From Paenibacillus sp. J2TS4 (GTDB taxonomy: Bacteria; Bacillota; Bacilli; Paenibacillales; NBRC-103111), in NCBI RefSeq assembly GCF_018403245.1, contig NZ_BOSH01000001.1, forward strand, positions 62,001 to 126,000: DNA of 64,000 nucleotides, read 5' to 3'. Every line of letters starts with the position of its first letter. Position 1 is the stretch's first letter. The position numbers and the translations under genes are program-made. Shown here one piece after another: positions 18,440-26,390 of this stretch. Under the pieces are notes generated by a model, which had not been told where the DNA came from, made no database searches, and saw only the letters and a program-made list of their open reading frames with translations.

Positions 18440-19450
18440 TCATATGAGGATATACTCAGAGAGCAATCGTTTGTACACTGCTGCATTGACATTAGGATCA
18501 AACAAATCATGGGAGCTTTCACCGAACCGGATGTTATTGCTGATTAAACGTTGCACATGAGGCTGCAAATCCCCGGGGACAAAAAGCCCCAATGCCTGTA
18601 CAGCGTACTCTTTGCACCGCCTGATTGCCTTATAGAAAACCGGCAACTCATAAGGCATAGCGGAACCGCAGAGTACTCGAACATTTGCATGGACAAACTC
18701 CTCCTGAAGCTGCTTTTCCCCAAGTACGCCACAATCTATAACAATAAAGTTATAATCTTTGTTTAACTCCTTTGTGAAATAGAAATCCATTTGTTCAAGT
18801 ATATAGGCGTTCCGGTCCTGCCCAGGTTGAAATAGCTGGACAATATGGGCCAGATGTTTGCTGGTATTAGCCTCTACATAGCAAGCCGTTCCACCATGGC
18901 TGTTAATCCAGCAGACCAGATTGAACGCCGTTGTTGTTACTCCTGTCCGGCGGTCACTTCCTGCAATAGCGATTGTAATATTGGTACAGTCAAAGCGATA
19001 TTGCTCTTGTTGGGGCAGAGGTAATTCATCATTGGTTTGAGTAGGAGCGGGGGAGATCTTATATCTTTGCATGCCATTAGCGGAAAGGCATTCCAAAATT
19101 TCAGCTTGAATGTCTTCTATGTCTTGTGCGGTCACAAGATCAGATACACCGGATTGGATCAATTCTTTCGCAAACGAGCTTTCGGCTTGCAAACCCTCGG
19201 CTATTACAATTATTCTGGCTTCGTACATGATGAGAAAGGACGCAATGGCTTTTACAAATTCTACATCGTCCTCGACCACGGCATTTCGATCTATCACAAA
19301 GTACTTGAAGTGGCTAAAGTTACGCATGTCTTTTACGACAAACTGCAAAAGAGAAAAACGGCCAGTGAGCTTTTTGGCAATGAGATTGGTTTCCTGTTCA
19401 GCAAAATCTAGCAGATTCACTCTGTCCTTGCTGGTCAAATATAAAATCAT
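18440..19450 (-). CDS. TadZ/CpaE-like ParA-family protein with degenerate P-loop (336 aa)
   Basis: The first ~125 residues look like a receiver-type pseudo-domain and the rest like a MinD/ParA ATPase. The P-loop reads AGSDRRTGVTTTAFNL, so the usual Walker Lys is replaced (GVTT rather than GKTT). The Walker B region is FIVIDCG. In Tad systems TadZ/CpaE places the pilus machine at the cell pole, often with poor ATPase motifs. AGGGGAG lies 8 bases before the ATG, inside the end of a tiny upstream gene. It is the last gene of the long minus-strand transfer operon. The Tad assignment is by motif and by the cpaF/tadB/tadC genes 10 kb upstream. Confidence 0.7.
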   Translation of the reverse strand: MILYLTSKDRVNLLDFAEQETNLIAKKLTGRFSLLQFVVKDMRNFSHFKYFVIDRNAVVEDDVEFVKAIASFLIMYEARIIVIAEGLQAESSFAKELIQSGVSDLVTAQDIEDIQAEILECLSANGMQRYKISPAPTQTNDELPLPQQEQYRFDCTNITIAIAGSDRRTGVTTTAFNLVCWINSHGGTACYVEANTSKHLAHIVQLFQPGQDRNAYILEQMDFYFTKELNKDYNFIVIDCGVLGEKQLQEEFVHANVRVLCGSAMPYELPVFYKAIRRCKEYAVQALGLFVPGDLQPHVQRLISNNIRFGESSHDLFDPNVNAAVYKRLLSEYILI

Positions 19451-19453
19451 CGC

Positions 19454-19543
19454 TTACACTCCCCTAAGCAAGAGCAATACCGTACCTACAAGAACCAATG
19501 CGATGTAGAGGAACAATTCAATGAGTTTCTTCTTTCGTTCCAT
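19454..19543 (-). CDS. Tiny membrane peptide (29 aa)
   Basis: This gene is too short for usual calling. Its ATG at 19543 overlaps no neighbour, the stop lies 3 bases before the TadZ-like start, and its last codons hold that gene's ribosome site. The product has a charged start (MERKKKLIE) and one hydrophobic helix (LFLYIALVLVGTVLLLL). The fit between the VirB4-like stop (19546) and the next start suggests a real translated link in the operon, perhaps a small channel subunit. Confidence 0.55.
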   Translation of the reverse strand: MERKKKLIELFLYIALVLVGTVLLLLRGV

Positions 19544-19545
19544 CG

Positions 19546-21366
19546 TTATCGTCCGCCTGCCTTTCCCATGTAAGCAAACTTGTACTCAGGGATATCAAAA
19601 TAAATGTGCAGCCGCTTGGAACCGATCATAAACAGGGCATGTCCTCGTTTCTTGCTGGCCAGTAGTTCTTCTTCGGCATCCGTAAGATTGTAAAGCTCTC
19701 GCGTCTCTTGCAAGTTCTTTCCGTCCGTACCCATGATAATCTTCATGCAGGGGATATCCAGAAGCGCCTGCCCGTACATCTTGACTTCCGGGGCGAGAAA
19801 GTCCACGACGCTGTGTGAAATAATCGCTAACCCGGATTCATATTTCCGAGCGCGTTTTTCCACATTTCGCAGGAAAACCAGGCTTTGGGGAACATTCGGG
19901 TCGATCATCAAGTAACATTCGTCGCAGATGAGCAACACCCGTTCCGTACGGTCTTTCGACATTTGCTCCCAACACCAGGAGAGCAGGTTGAAATACTGGG
20001 TTCGCTTAATATTGTCGGATGTATTTTGCAGTGTATGAGTATCCAAGCAGATACAGCGGGAATGGGTTTCAATGGTGCTATGTCCGTTCCATAAAAAAGA
20101 ATCCCCGCCGTTTGCAATATCATAGAGCAGCAGGGATAGTTCTTTATAGACTTCGTCTTCGAGTGTCGATTCCTTATGGCGGATTAATTGGAACAGATCG
20201 GAGAAGGTGGGGAAGTCGGTATTTTTTAGTGCTGTAATATCTGTGGTCCAGGTAATGTGAAACTGGTTGTATAACTCAATCAGGCATTGCTTGAGTACCG
20301 CTTTTTGCATCATGGTCAAGTCAGGAATGTAAAGATTAAAGAAGATTTCAAGATTTTTCAGGTGTAGGGCCATATCTGACATTCCATTGCCTTCATCCTT
20401 ATAAAGCGGGCTTTCTTCCCCCTCTTCATCACGGGGAGCGGGGCGAATTTGCAATGGGTTGATCATCCCGTTCGAGCCGCCACCAGCATTGATCCAATCG
20501 CCGTTTAAACTTTGGCATAGTTCTTTGTACTCCGACTCCGGATCAATGAAGATCAACTTGGTTCCCATAAAATACTCGCTGAGCGCGATATGTTTCACTG
20601 CTGTCGATTTTCCTACGCCCGCCACACCCATAATGACGAAATTGGAGTTGGTACGGTCATTGCCGCGAAGCCAGGTATCGACAATAACAAGTCCGCCGTG
20701 GCTGTCTTTGGCAAAATAGTAGCCATTCTCGTCGCTAAAACCGCTGCTGGCAAAGGGGAAGCCACCTACAAATGTACTCATCGGTACGATCCGATTGAGG
20801 ATATTTGCAACCTGTTCGTTTCCCGGAAATGTGGGGGAGAGATGCTGAAATCCTTCTTTTTGCAAATTGGCCAACGTACGAACTTTACACTTTAACATAC
20901 TCAGCTTATTTTCCATTCTGCGGCAAACACGGCTAAACCCTTTCTCGTCGTCAGCCAGCGGCATGACGGTAACATTCATCAAGCCTACGGTTTCTCCGTG
21001 CTGGTCGATCTGGAGCATAATTCGCTCGCCGTCATTAGCCGCTTTTTCCGCCCGCTGACGGGTGAGCGGATCCTTCGCGCTTTCAGCAGTGCCTCGATTC
21101 TGAATGATCGATTTGGAAATGGCCGAGATCAGAGCGCTGTTGTCGGTAGGTTGATAACCAATAGTGACGATGGTACTGGGAATGTTGGTCATTTTCGAGA
21201 GCCAACCGACATCGACCTTTTGCGGATACTGAATCACTCCATATACTTTTGCACTGTTTTCTCCGAGAACAAACCGATTGCGTTCAAACCCCAATCCGAG
21301 TGGAGTAATGACATTAAGCAACGAGGGATTCACTGATATTTCGCAATGCTCTTTTCGTTTTGCCAT
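19546..21366 (-). CDS. virB4: VirB4-like conjugation ATPase (606 aa)
   Basis: The protein has an N-terminal domain of about 230 residues and a C-terminal RecA-like motor. The Walker A motif is GVAGVGKST (about 250), followed by KLIFIDPESEYKEL, which is typical of VirB4/TraC proteins. The Walker B motif is RVLLICDECYLMID. The family powers assembly and substrate transfer in type IV secretion, at the inner face of the membrane. The start ATG follows the stop of the upstream peptidase gene directly. Length is near the lower end for the family. Assignment is firm. Confidence 0.92.
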   Translation of the reverse strand: MAKRKEHCEISVNPSLLNVITPLGLGFERNRFVLGENSAKVYGVIQYPQKVDVGWLSKMTNIPSTIVTIGYQPTDNSALISAISKSIIQNRGTAESAKDPLTRQRAEKAANDGERIMLQIDQHGETVGLMNVTVMPLADDEKGFSRVCRRMENKLSMLKCKVRTLANLQKEGFQHLSPTFPGNEQVANILNRIVPMSTFVGGFPFASSGFSDENGYYFAKDSHGGLVIVDTWLRGNDRTNSNFVIMGVAGVGKSTAVKHIALSEYFMGTKLIFIDPESEYKELCQSLNGDWINAGGGSNGMINPLQIRPAPRDEEGEESPLYKDEGNGMSDMALHLKNLEIFFNLYIPDLTMMQKAVLKQCLIELYNQFHITWTTDITALKNTDFPTFSDLFQLIRHKESTLEDEVYKELSLLLYDIANGGDSFLWNGHSTIETHSRCICLDTHTLQNTSDNIKRTQYFNLLSWCWEQMSKDRTERVLLICDECYLMIDPNVPQSLVFLRNVEKRARKYESGLAIISHSVVDFLAPEVKMYGQALLDIPCMKIIMGTDGKNLQETRELYNLTDAEEELLASKKRGHALFMIGSKRLHIYFDIPEYKFAYMGKAGGR

Positions 21367-22212
21367 CTATGGGTTCACTCCTTGTTTGGAAAATATCCAG
21401 AAGGGACCGCCCGCGGCGGCATGCTGTCGAGCTTCTTTTAAGAAAATGTCGAGGTCCCATTCTTGTTCGCTGCGTTTTTTGCTGGCAGGATCGGCAACCA
21501 AGATTTTCCCTTCTTCCGTGACGCCGCGCAGTACGATAAAATGCCCGGATGAAGTGAAGTGCCCTTTGCCCATAATGGCAATCACCAATTTGCCGCTTGC
21601 CAAGGCATCCACAATTTTTTGTGCTTCCTTGGCGTTGCTGCCTTCCACTTGCAGACCAAAATGCTTGCCGCCTTCCGGGATCAGGCTGTGGTAACTGCCG
21701 TTGCCTTCTGCATAGTAACCGTTTTGATACGCCCAGTTTGCCATGGTGACCGGGTCGACCGTTTGGCCGGAAAGGGTGGATACCACCATGGCCAATGAGG
21801 TTGGGCCGCAACCGGCTACGCCAATCGTATCGCTGGTGCCGTACAATGTATTAGCCCATCGGGAATCCATTTGGTTGTAGTACACGACTTCGGTTTCACC
21901 CGATTTCAGGATGACACCCTCGTATTGCTGACCAAGACTTTCCCGGTACCCATCATCTGCTTCTTGCAGCAGCTGGGTGAAACCGTAGTCGGCTCTCATT
22001 TCCGTGACATAAGGCAATTCATTCGGTTTAAATAGGCTACCGAGAAATTGAAAGGGGGCGGTCAGAATTTGCAGAATCATGGCGATGAGGAGGAGGAAAG
22101 TGATGACAGGCGCAAGCACAAGCAGGAGGATTCGTTTACGGGCTTGTTCATCGGTGGCTATTTTTGCAGCAATTTGTGCAATGATTTTGGCTGTACCCGG
22201 ATCAACGGCCAT
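21367..22212 (-). CDS. Membrane-anchored C39-like cysteine peptidase of the transfer apparatus
   Basis: One membrane helix (about 28-50) is followed by a papain-like peptidase of the C39_2 type: catalytic Cys135 in AGCGPTSLAM, His224 in GHFIVLRG and Asp241 in VADPAS. In conjugative systems of Gram-positive bacteria this place is normally taken by a wall hydrolase (NlpC/P60 or CHAP with a lysozyme-like domain) that opens peptidoglycan for the channel. A C39-like domain could cut wall peptides or process a protein partner; the sequence does not decide. Start and stop are tightly joined to virB4 and the gene before it. Confidence 0.8.
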   Translation of the reverse strand: MAVDPGTAKIIAQIAAKIATDEQARKRILLLVLAPVITFLLLIAMILQILTAPFQFLGSLFKPNELPYVTEMRADYGFTQLLQEADDGYRESLGQQYEGVILKSGETEVVYYNQMDSRWANTLYGTSDTIGVAGCGPTSLAMVVSTLSGQTVDPVTMANWAYQNGYYAEGNGSYHSLIPEGGKHFGLQVEGSNAKEAQKIVDALASGKLVIAIMGKGHFTSSGHFIVLRGVTEEGKILVADPASKKRSEQEWDLDIFLKEARQHAAAGGPFWIFSKQGVNP

Positions 22213-22894
22213 GTAATAGGCCCCCTTCCGTTAATAAGGGAATGACCGCATCTTGATCTGTCGTTTCCAGATGGGTATACCCCGGATTGTGAACCAGATT
22301 GCACAGCCGAACAATATCCTGTTGCTTCAGGATTTGGGTTTGTACTTGACAGTCTTCAAAATGTTGAGCCAGACTTTTAATACTTTGGAGCGATTCTCGT
22401 TCACCATCCGGTTCAAGGCGATTCCAGACAGATAGATAGAATTGGCGTTCAACCACTTCTCCAGAGAGCGCGAATGTGTTCATCTCCAATATTTCGTGTT
22501 TGAGCAATTCCTTTTGTTTGGGGTCGTCGGTATTCAATAATGAGGTCAATTGTGAGATGACGGGAGAGATATCAACTGGACGGCTAACCGCAATAAACTT
22601 GAACGGATACTGAACGGTGGAAAGCTCGGCGGTTAGCATATTGATGAAATGCTGTTTTTCATTCTTGCTGAGCAGGTCAATGCTAACGGGAAAAACTTTC
22701 AAAAAGCACAGCACCAAACCATCCAAGGTATACAAATAGTGTCCGCGAATATCTTTCACGTTGATAAATTCGTGGGCTGTTTGTTGTTTTGTATCAAATG
22801 TAGCTTTCTTTTTTCGGTTGCTCATGTTGAGATAAAAAAAGACTGCACCTCCGCCAACAAGGCAGAGGAGCAGCATGATAATCGGTAGCAGCAT
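22202..22894 (-). CDS. Membrane-anchored conjugation protein of unknown function (230 aa)
   Basis: The ATG at 22894 is preferred because GGAAAGG lies before it; a longer frame to 22945 has no ribosome site and begins inside the upstream gene. A single N-terminal membrane helix (about 1-25) precedes a soluble domain with KDIRGHYLYTLDGLVLCFLKV and FKFIAVSRPVDISPVISQL, which faintly recalls the N-terminal part of VirB4/TrsE proteins. It overlaps the peptidase start by 11 bases, so the two are translationally coupled. It may be an accessory membrane partner of VirB4. Confidence 0.6.
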   Translation of the reverse strand: MLLPIIMLLLCLVGGGAVFFYLNMSNRKKKATFDTKQQTAHEFINVKDIRGHYLYTLDGLVLCFLKVFPVSIDLLSKNEKQHFINMLTAELSTVQYPFKFIAVSRPVDISPVISQLTSLLNTDDPKQKELLKHEILEMNTFALSGEVVERQFYLSVWNRLEPDGERESLQSIKSLAQHFEDCQVQTQILKQQDIVRLCNLVHNPGYTHLETTDQDAVIPLLTEGGLLHGR

Positions 22895-22920
22895 GGTTGT
22901 ACCGCCTTTCCGGTTTCTGT

Positions 22921-24663
22921 TTATTTTTTGGGAGCAATATGCCAATCTGAATATAGATTTTCTTTGATTTGAATTTGGTCTGACACATTGACTTGCAACA
23001 TTCCGTCAGGCGTCCAGGCATCGATAATTTCCGTATAGGGCTCATAGATTCCATCAGGAAACCAGATCGGCGTAAAATGGACCCTCCGGTTATAGGTCGA
23101 GTATTTATTGGGCTTTAGTTCAAAGGCCGCCTGATATCCGCCAGTGATTCGGTCGTACAATCGCCAGTAGGTGGAAAATTGGAATTCAGGAAAATAAGCT
23201 ACAGCATGCTGGGCTCCGGTGATGTGTGAGGCGGGAGCATTGGAGGCAAGGGAAGTGTTGACATTCATTTGAATACCGTACCCGGATTTCATCGTTTTAC
23301 CCGAAGCGGTGGGCACTTTATCGTCCGGCTTGACGGTATGGGTGGCCGATAAGGAAGCGATGTAGCTTGTCCAGTGATAATCCCACCAGCCTTGATCTTC
23401 CCAATGACCATGATCCACCCAGTAACCGCCGCCATCTCCGGTTCCGTGCCATACCCAATTCGATATCCAAACCCAGTTGGCATGCCAACTTGCTGACCAA
23501 ACTCCCCATGAAGCCGTTGTTTTCTGAGGATGGGAAGGAAGAGTGGGGAGTTTGAAGGAATCGTTACGATCTGTGGCGGTGGGATTTGGCGGCGGGTTCT
23601 GATCAAGATCTACAATATTGGCCTGAATGGTGTGTTGACTTAACCTTCCTTGGCTCGTGCTTACATGAATCGTGACCATTTGTGGTGTACGAGGAGTTCG
23701 CCATTTAAACCAGACAACCTGGCTATCGCCTTCCGGAATGACGATGTCTGTTACGGTGTAGGAGCTGCCCATCACGGAGAAGGTGACTTGTGCAGGATCT
23801 TCAGGCGTAATCTGCTCTCCAGTTGATAGGAATACCGAGGTAATCACTTCGGTATCGGTCCGATATTCATATTCCGCATCGCTTTCAACAGGAGGCGGTG
23901 GAGGCAATTCTTTGAACCGTACAATGCCAAGACCGAGTGATGATATAATCTGGGCATTGCTTACACGGTCACTACTGGAGCCAGACCATGCAGGGAAACC
24001 CAGATCCGGCTTTTCCAGAAACATTGCCAGCGGCAAATTTTGATGAGTAAGACTGACCATTTTCGAACGTAATCCGCCGCTCAGGACTTGATCATATAGC
24101 GCCGCTTCGTGAGCGGTCATACCTACTTTGGAGCCTTGGAAAGTGAAGTAGGCAATAGGTTCGAGTAATAGACGGTAGTTCCCGTTGGTGAGGGTGTCAA
24201 AGTCGATTCCAGAAGATGAAGCGATACTGCGTATCACTTGCTCATCTGTGAAATAACTCTTGATGACTTCAATATTGGAAGGGGAACTGCCGGAACTAAT
24301 GATTTTGGGAATGGGTTGCTTTGCTTTTATATAGATGTAGCCACCATTTTTCGGTGCTAAATTTGCTCCATTGCGATAGTGAATTTTACTGACTTTACCA
24401 AAGTGAAGAAGATTTTCAGGTATCGTTTTATTGGTATAGTCCATTGGGGTAGAAACTGGCATTTCATCGCTTGCACGGATGACAGTTATTCGAACCCCAT
24501 CATCACCAGGGCTCCACTTGTTTTGCGAGTTACCTTGCCCCATGTCTCCTCCGCCATTATCGATATTGCCGTCACCCGTAGCGAATGCGGGTGTAGTAGT
24601 AGAGAGCATGCAAGCGATAATGAAGAAGCCAAGAATGTTGAATAGCCTTCGCAAGCCGAACAC
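22921..24663 (-). CDS. Large secreted protein of the transfer operon, unknown function (580 aa)
   Basis: A signal peptide (about 1-28, ending PAFA) is followed by a beta-rich exported protein. Around residues 390-430 it has a striking Trp/His/Gly-rich stretch (HANWVWISNWVWHGTGDGGG, then HGHWEDQGWWDYHW). The C-terminal third (TVKPDDKVPTASGKTMKSGY onward) looks conserved and is reminiscent of DUF5704-type secreted proteins, but that is tentative. Position between VirB4-like and Tad-like genes suggests an extracellular part of the mating apparatus, such as an adhesin. No enzyme motif is seen. Confidence 0.6.
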   Translation of the reverse strand: MFGLRRLFNILGFFIIACMLSTTTPAFATGDGNIDNGGGDMGQGNSQNKWSPGDDGVRITVIRASDEMPVSTPMDYTNKTIPENLLHFGKVSKIHYRNGANLAPKNGGYIYIKAKQPIPKIISSGSSPSNIEVIKSYFTDEQVIRSIASSSGIDFDTLTNGNYRLLLEPIAYFTFQGSKVGMTAHEAALYDQVLSGGLRSKMVSLTHQNLPLAMFLEKPDLGFPAWSGSSSDRVSNAQIISSLGLGIVRFKELPPPPPVESDAEYEYRTDTEVITSVFLSTGEQITPEDPAQVTFSVMGSSYTVTDIVIPEGDSQVVWFKWRTPRTPQMVTIHVSTSQGRLSQHTIQANIVDLDQNPPPNPTATDRNDSFKLPTLPSHPQKTTASWGVWSASWHANWVWISNWVWHGTGDGGGYWVDHGHWEDQGWWDYHWTSYIASLSATHTVKPDDKVPTASGKTMKSGYGIQMNVNTSLASNAPASHITGAQHAVAYFPEFQFSTYWRLYDRITGGYQAAFELKPNKYSTYNRRVHFTPIWFPDGIYEPYTEIIDAWTPDGMLQVNVSDQIQIKENLYSDWHIAPKK

Positions 24664-24670
24664 CTCCCAT

Positions 24671-24704
24671 AAAAAAAGAGCACGCTATATTAGCCGCACT
24701 CTTT
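24671..24704 (-). terminator. Attenuator-like hairpin on the minus strand
   Basis: Read on the minus strand, AAAGAG (24704-24699) pairs with CTCTTT (24680-24675) around an imperfect inner stem, and a T-run follows. It lies between two genes of the same operon and 8-40 bases before the ATG of the large secreted protein, so it may reduce downstream expression rather than end the operon. Confidence 0.5.
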
Positions 24705-24727
24705 AACAAGATTTAATAGATTTTATT

Positions 24728-25333
24728 TTAATCCATACTGCCAATTTTATTGCCATTCTCGTACATATCTTTTGCCACGGTTTCCTGATTTGGTCCTTCC
24801 TGATCTACCCAACCAAAACCGGGAAACCATACCTGGCCTTTGCTATTTTTATCTCCGGATTTAGGTTCGCTATCTTTTTTTGCTGGCTGCGTCTCCTTCT
24901 CGTCATAAACAGGAGGAGTGGATTTATCCTGTGTAGCAGTTTTTGGTTTGGGTTTTGGCGGCTCCGTTGGTTTAGGTGCTTCCTTTGGAGTTGCAATAGG
25001 AACTTTCACATCTTCTTTTTTCGTTTCAGGTTGCAGCACTGGTGAATCGGTTACAGTTGGTTGATCTTTTATTTCAGGTACGATAACGGGAGAGGGTGAC
25101 GGAGCCGTAGAAGATTCAAGTTGAGGATCTTTTATATCCACAATGTTATTGGATTGTTTCTCTTCCGTGTTAATTGCAACGGAAGCTGGCGTTGAATTCT
25201 CCGGGACATTGGCTACCGGCTCCTGCTCTTCTTTATTTGGTGAACCGATTATAAAAACTGCCAATAGAAGGCAGATAACGGATACTCCCGAGATTAGAAT
25301 CAGCCATTTCGATTTGGATTTCGGATTAAACAT
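24728..25333 (-). CDS. Membrane-anchored Pro/Lys-rich protein (201 aa)
   Basis: An N-terminal membrane helix (about 9-29, WLILISGVSVICLLLAVFII) is followed by a low-complexity extracytoplasmic stretch rich in Pro, Lys, Glu and Thr (about 35-165). A short C-terminal motif holds VWFPGFGWVDQEGPNQ. The layout resembles a wall-spanning stalk. The stalk could link the membrane channel to the surface, but no family is recognised. It is preceded by an inverted repeat that may be a control site. Confidence 0.6.
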   Translation of the reverse strand: MFNPKSKSKWLILISGVSVICLLLAVFIIGSPNKEEQEPVANVPENSTPASVAINTEEKQSNNIVDIKDPQLESSTAPSPSPVIVPEIKDQPTVTDSPVLQPETKKEDVKVPIATPKEAPKPTEPPKPKPKTATQDKSTPPVYDEKETQPAKKDSEPKSGDKNSKGQVWFPGFGWVDQEGPNQETVAKDMYENGNKIGSMD

Positions 25334-25359
25334 CGCTACTCATCTCCTTTTTCTCAGAG

Positions 25360-25404
25360 TACAGTACAATAAACCAGTCATTCTCCTAAAATTATTGTAC
25401 TGTA
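25360..25404. promoter_or_regulatory. 13-bp inverted repeat upstream of the stalk gene
   Basis: TACAGTACAATAA (25360-25372) and TTATTGTACTGTA (25392-25404) are exact complements with 19 bases between them. They lie in the 113-base gap between two minus-strand operon genes, so they may bind a dimeric regulator or form an RNA hairpin. No T-run follows on the minus strand. Confidence 0.5.
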
Positions 25405-25446
25405 TATATTTGTAAATCTCAACAAAACAGTGGTTGACACATGATT

Positions 25447-25983
25447 TCAAAACTTTGGCGTATATCCCGCTTTCACGGTCAAGGTGGATTTCATCGGGGG
25501 AAGGGCATGCCAGCCGAAGGAGAAGGGCACCTCAAGCGTAATCGTTCCTTCTGCTTCGAATTTTGAAACGGTACTGGGGGAAGCGGGAGCAAAGGGAGCG
25601 TTTTGAACAGAAATGTTAAGACCTGACACCGCAAATTCTTCTTCGGTACCGGCATACTTGATATGTTTGTTGCCTTGTACGGTAAGCCCAAGCGTTTGAT
25701 CCAGGCGAGCATACACATCGCCGGTACTGAATTGTTCACTCCACGTATCCGCGGCGGTTAAGGTATAGCCGCCGGAATAGCCTTCCCGCAGCCCGTTATA
25801 CACTTGCGCATAGTTTTCCGTAGCGACCGCAATGATGGAGCTTTGCACTGCATCCCGTACGCCGGAAGCGATAATGACAAGTCGCATATACTCAAATATG
25901 GCGCAGGAAATGATCAGGATCGCCAACACCGCAGCTATGACAAGCGGGTATCCGTTCCCGAATGTATTGCGAATGAACTTCAT
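25447..25983 (-). CDS. TadE-like pseudopilin (178 aa)
   Basis: The ATG at 25983 overlaps the stop of the upstream gene as ATGA, with GGAGG 10 bases before. One hydrophobic N-terminal helix (about 12-32, YPLVIAAVLAILIISCAIFEYMRLVI) is followed by a soluble domain with many Ala, Gly and Thr residues. This is the shape of TadE/TadG minor pilins, including the conserved-looking Glu and Tyr after the hydrophobic core. It should be a minor subunit of the Tad-like filament. The family call rests on topology and neighbours. Confidence 0.65.
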   Translation of the reverse strand: MKFIRNTFGNGYPLVIAAVLAILIISCAIFEYMRLVIIASGVRDAVQSSIIAVATENYAQVYNGLREGYSGGYTLTAADTWSEQFSTGDVYARLDQTLGLTVQGNKHIKYAGTEEEFAVSGLNISVQNAPFAPASPSTVSKFEAEGTITLEVPFSFGWHALPPMKSTLTVKAGYTPKF

Positions 25984-26375
25984 TTCCAATAGACCTCCGA
26001 TCTTCCTGATGCCTTAGCTGTCAAGTCGATGGGGAAAGAACCAAAACTGCCGAACAACCCAATGTTCACCGTTACTTGCAAGGTGACAGTAACTTCTTCG
26101 TTGATTTGTACATTTCCCGTTTTGGACCAGGAAATGGTCGGATCAAGCCCGGTCTGGTTCTTTAACTGTATCGCGCGACTGCTTGTTTCCTGACCGACTC
26201 TGCCGGTGATTTCGGCTTCTCTGACCAATTCGTCGGCAAAACGGTCAAGCTGGTTTTTGGCGATAAACACAGGAAACACTTTCACCGCTAACGCGATACC
26301 GAGCATGACAACCAGAACAAGTACGACAACATCGATATAACCCTCGCCGCGTTTGCACCATAAACAATGCTGCAT
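25980..26375 (-). CDS. TadE-like / DUF4320-type pseudopilin (131 aa)
   Basis: The ATG at 26375 is favoured over a TTG six bases upstream because GGGAGGAG then has normal spacing. A short Cys-containing leader ends in KRGEGYIDVVVLVLVVMLGI, a charged-Gly-Glu boundary before a hydrophobic helix as in prepilins. The rest (about 45-131) is beta-rich. It resembles the DUF4320 family of TadE-like proteins in Firmicute mobile elements. The same GEG[FY][VI]D boundary recurs in the 76-residue protein at 34158, so both may be cut by the prepilin peptidase at 32192. Confidence 0.7.
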   Translation of the reverse strand: MQHCLWCKRGEGYIDVVVLVLVVMLGIALAVKVFPVFIAKNQLDRFADELVREAEITGRVGQETSSRAIQLKNQTGLDPTISWSKTGNVQINEEVTVTLQVTVNIGLFGSFGSFPIDLTAKASGRSEVYWK

Positions 26376-26390
26376 GCGCAACTCCTCCCT

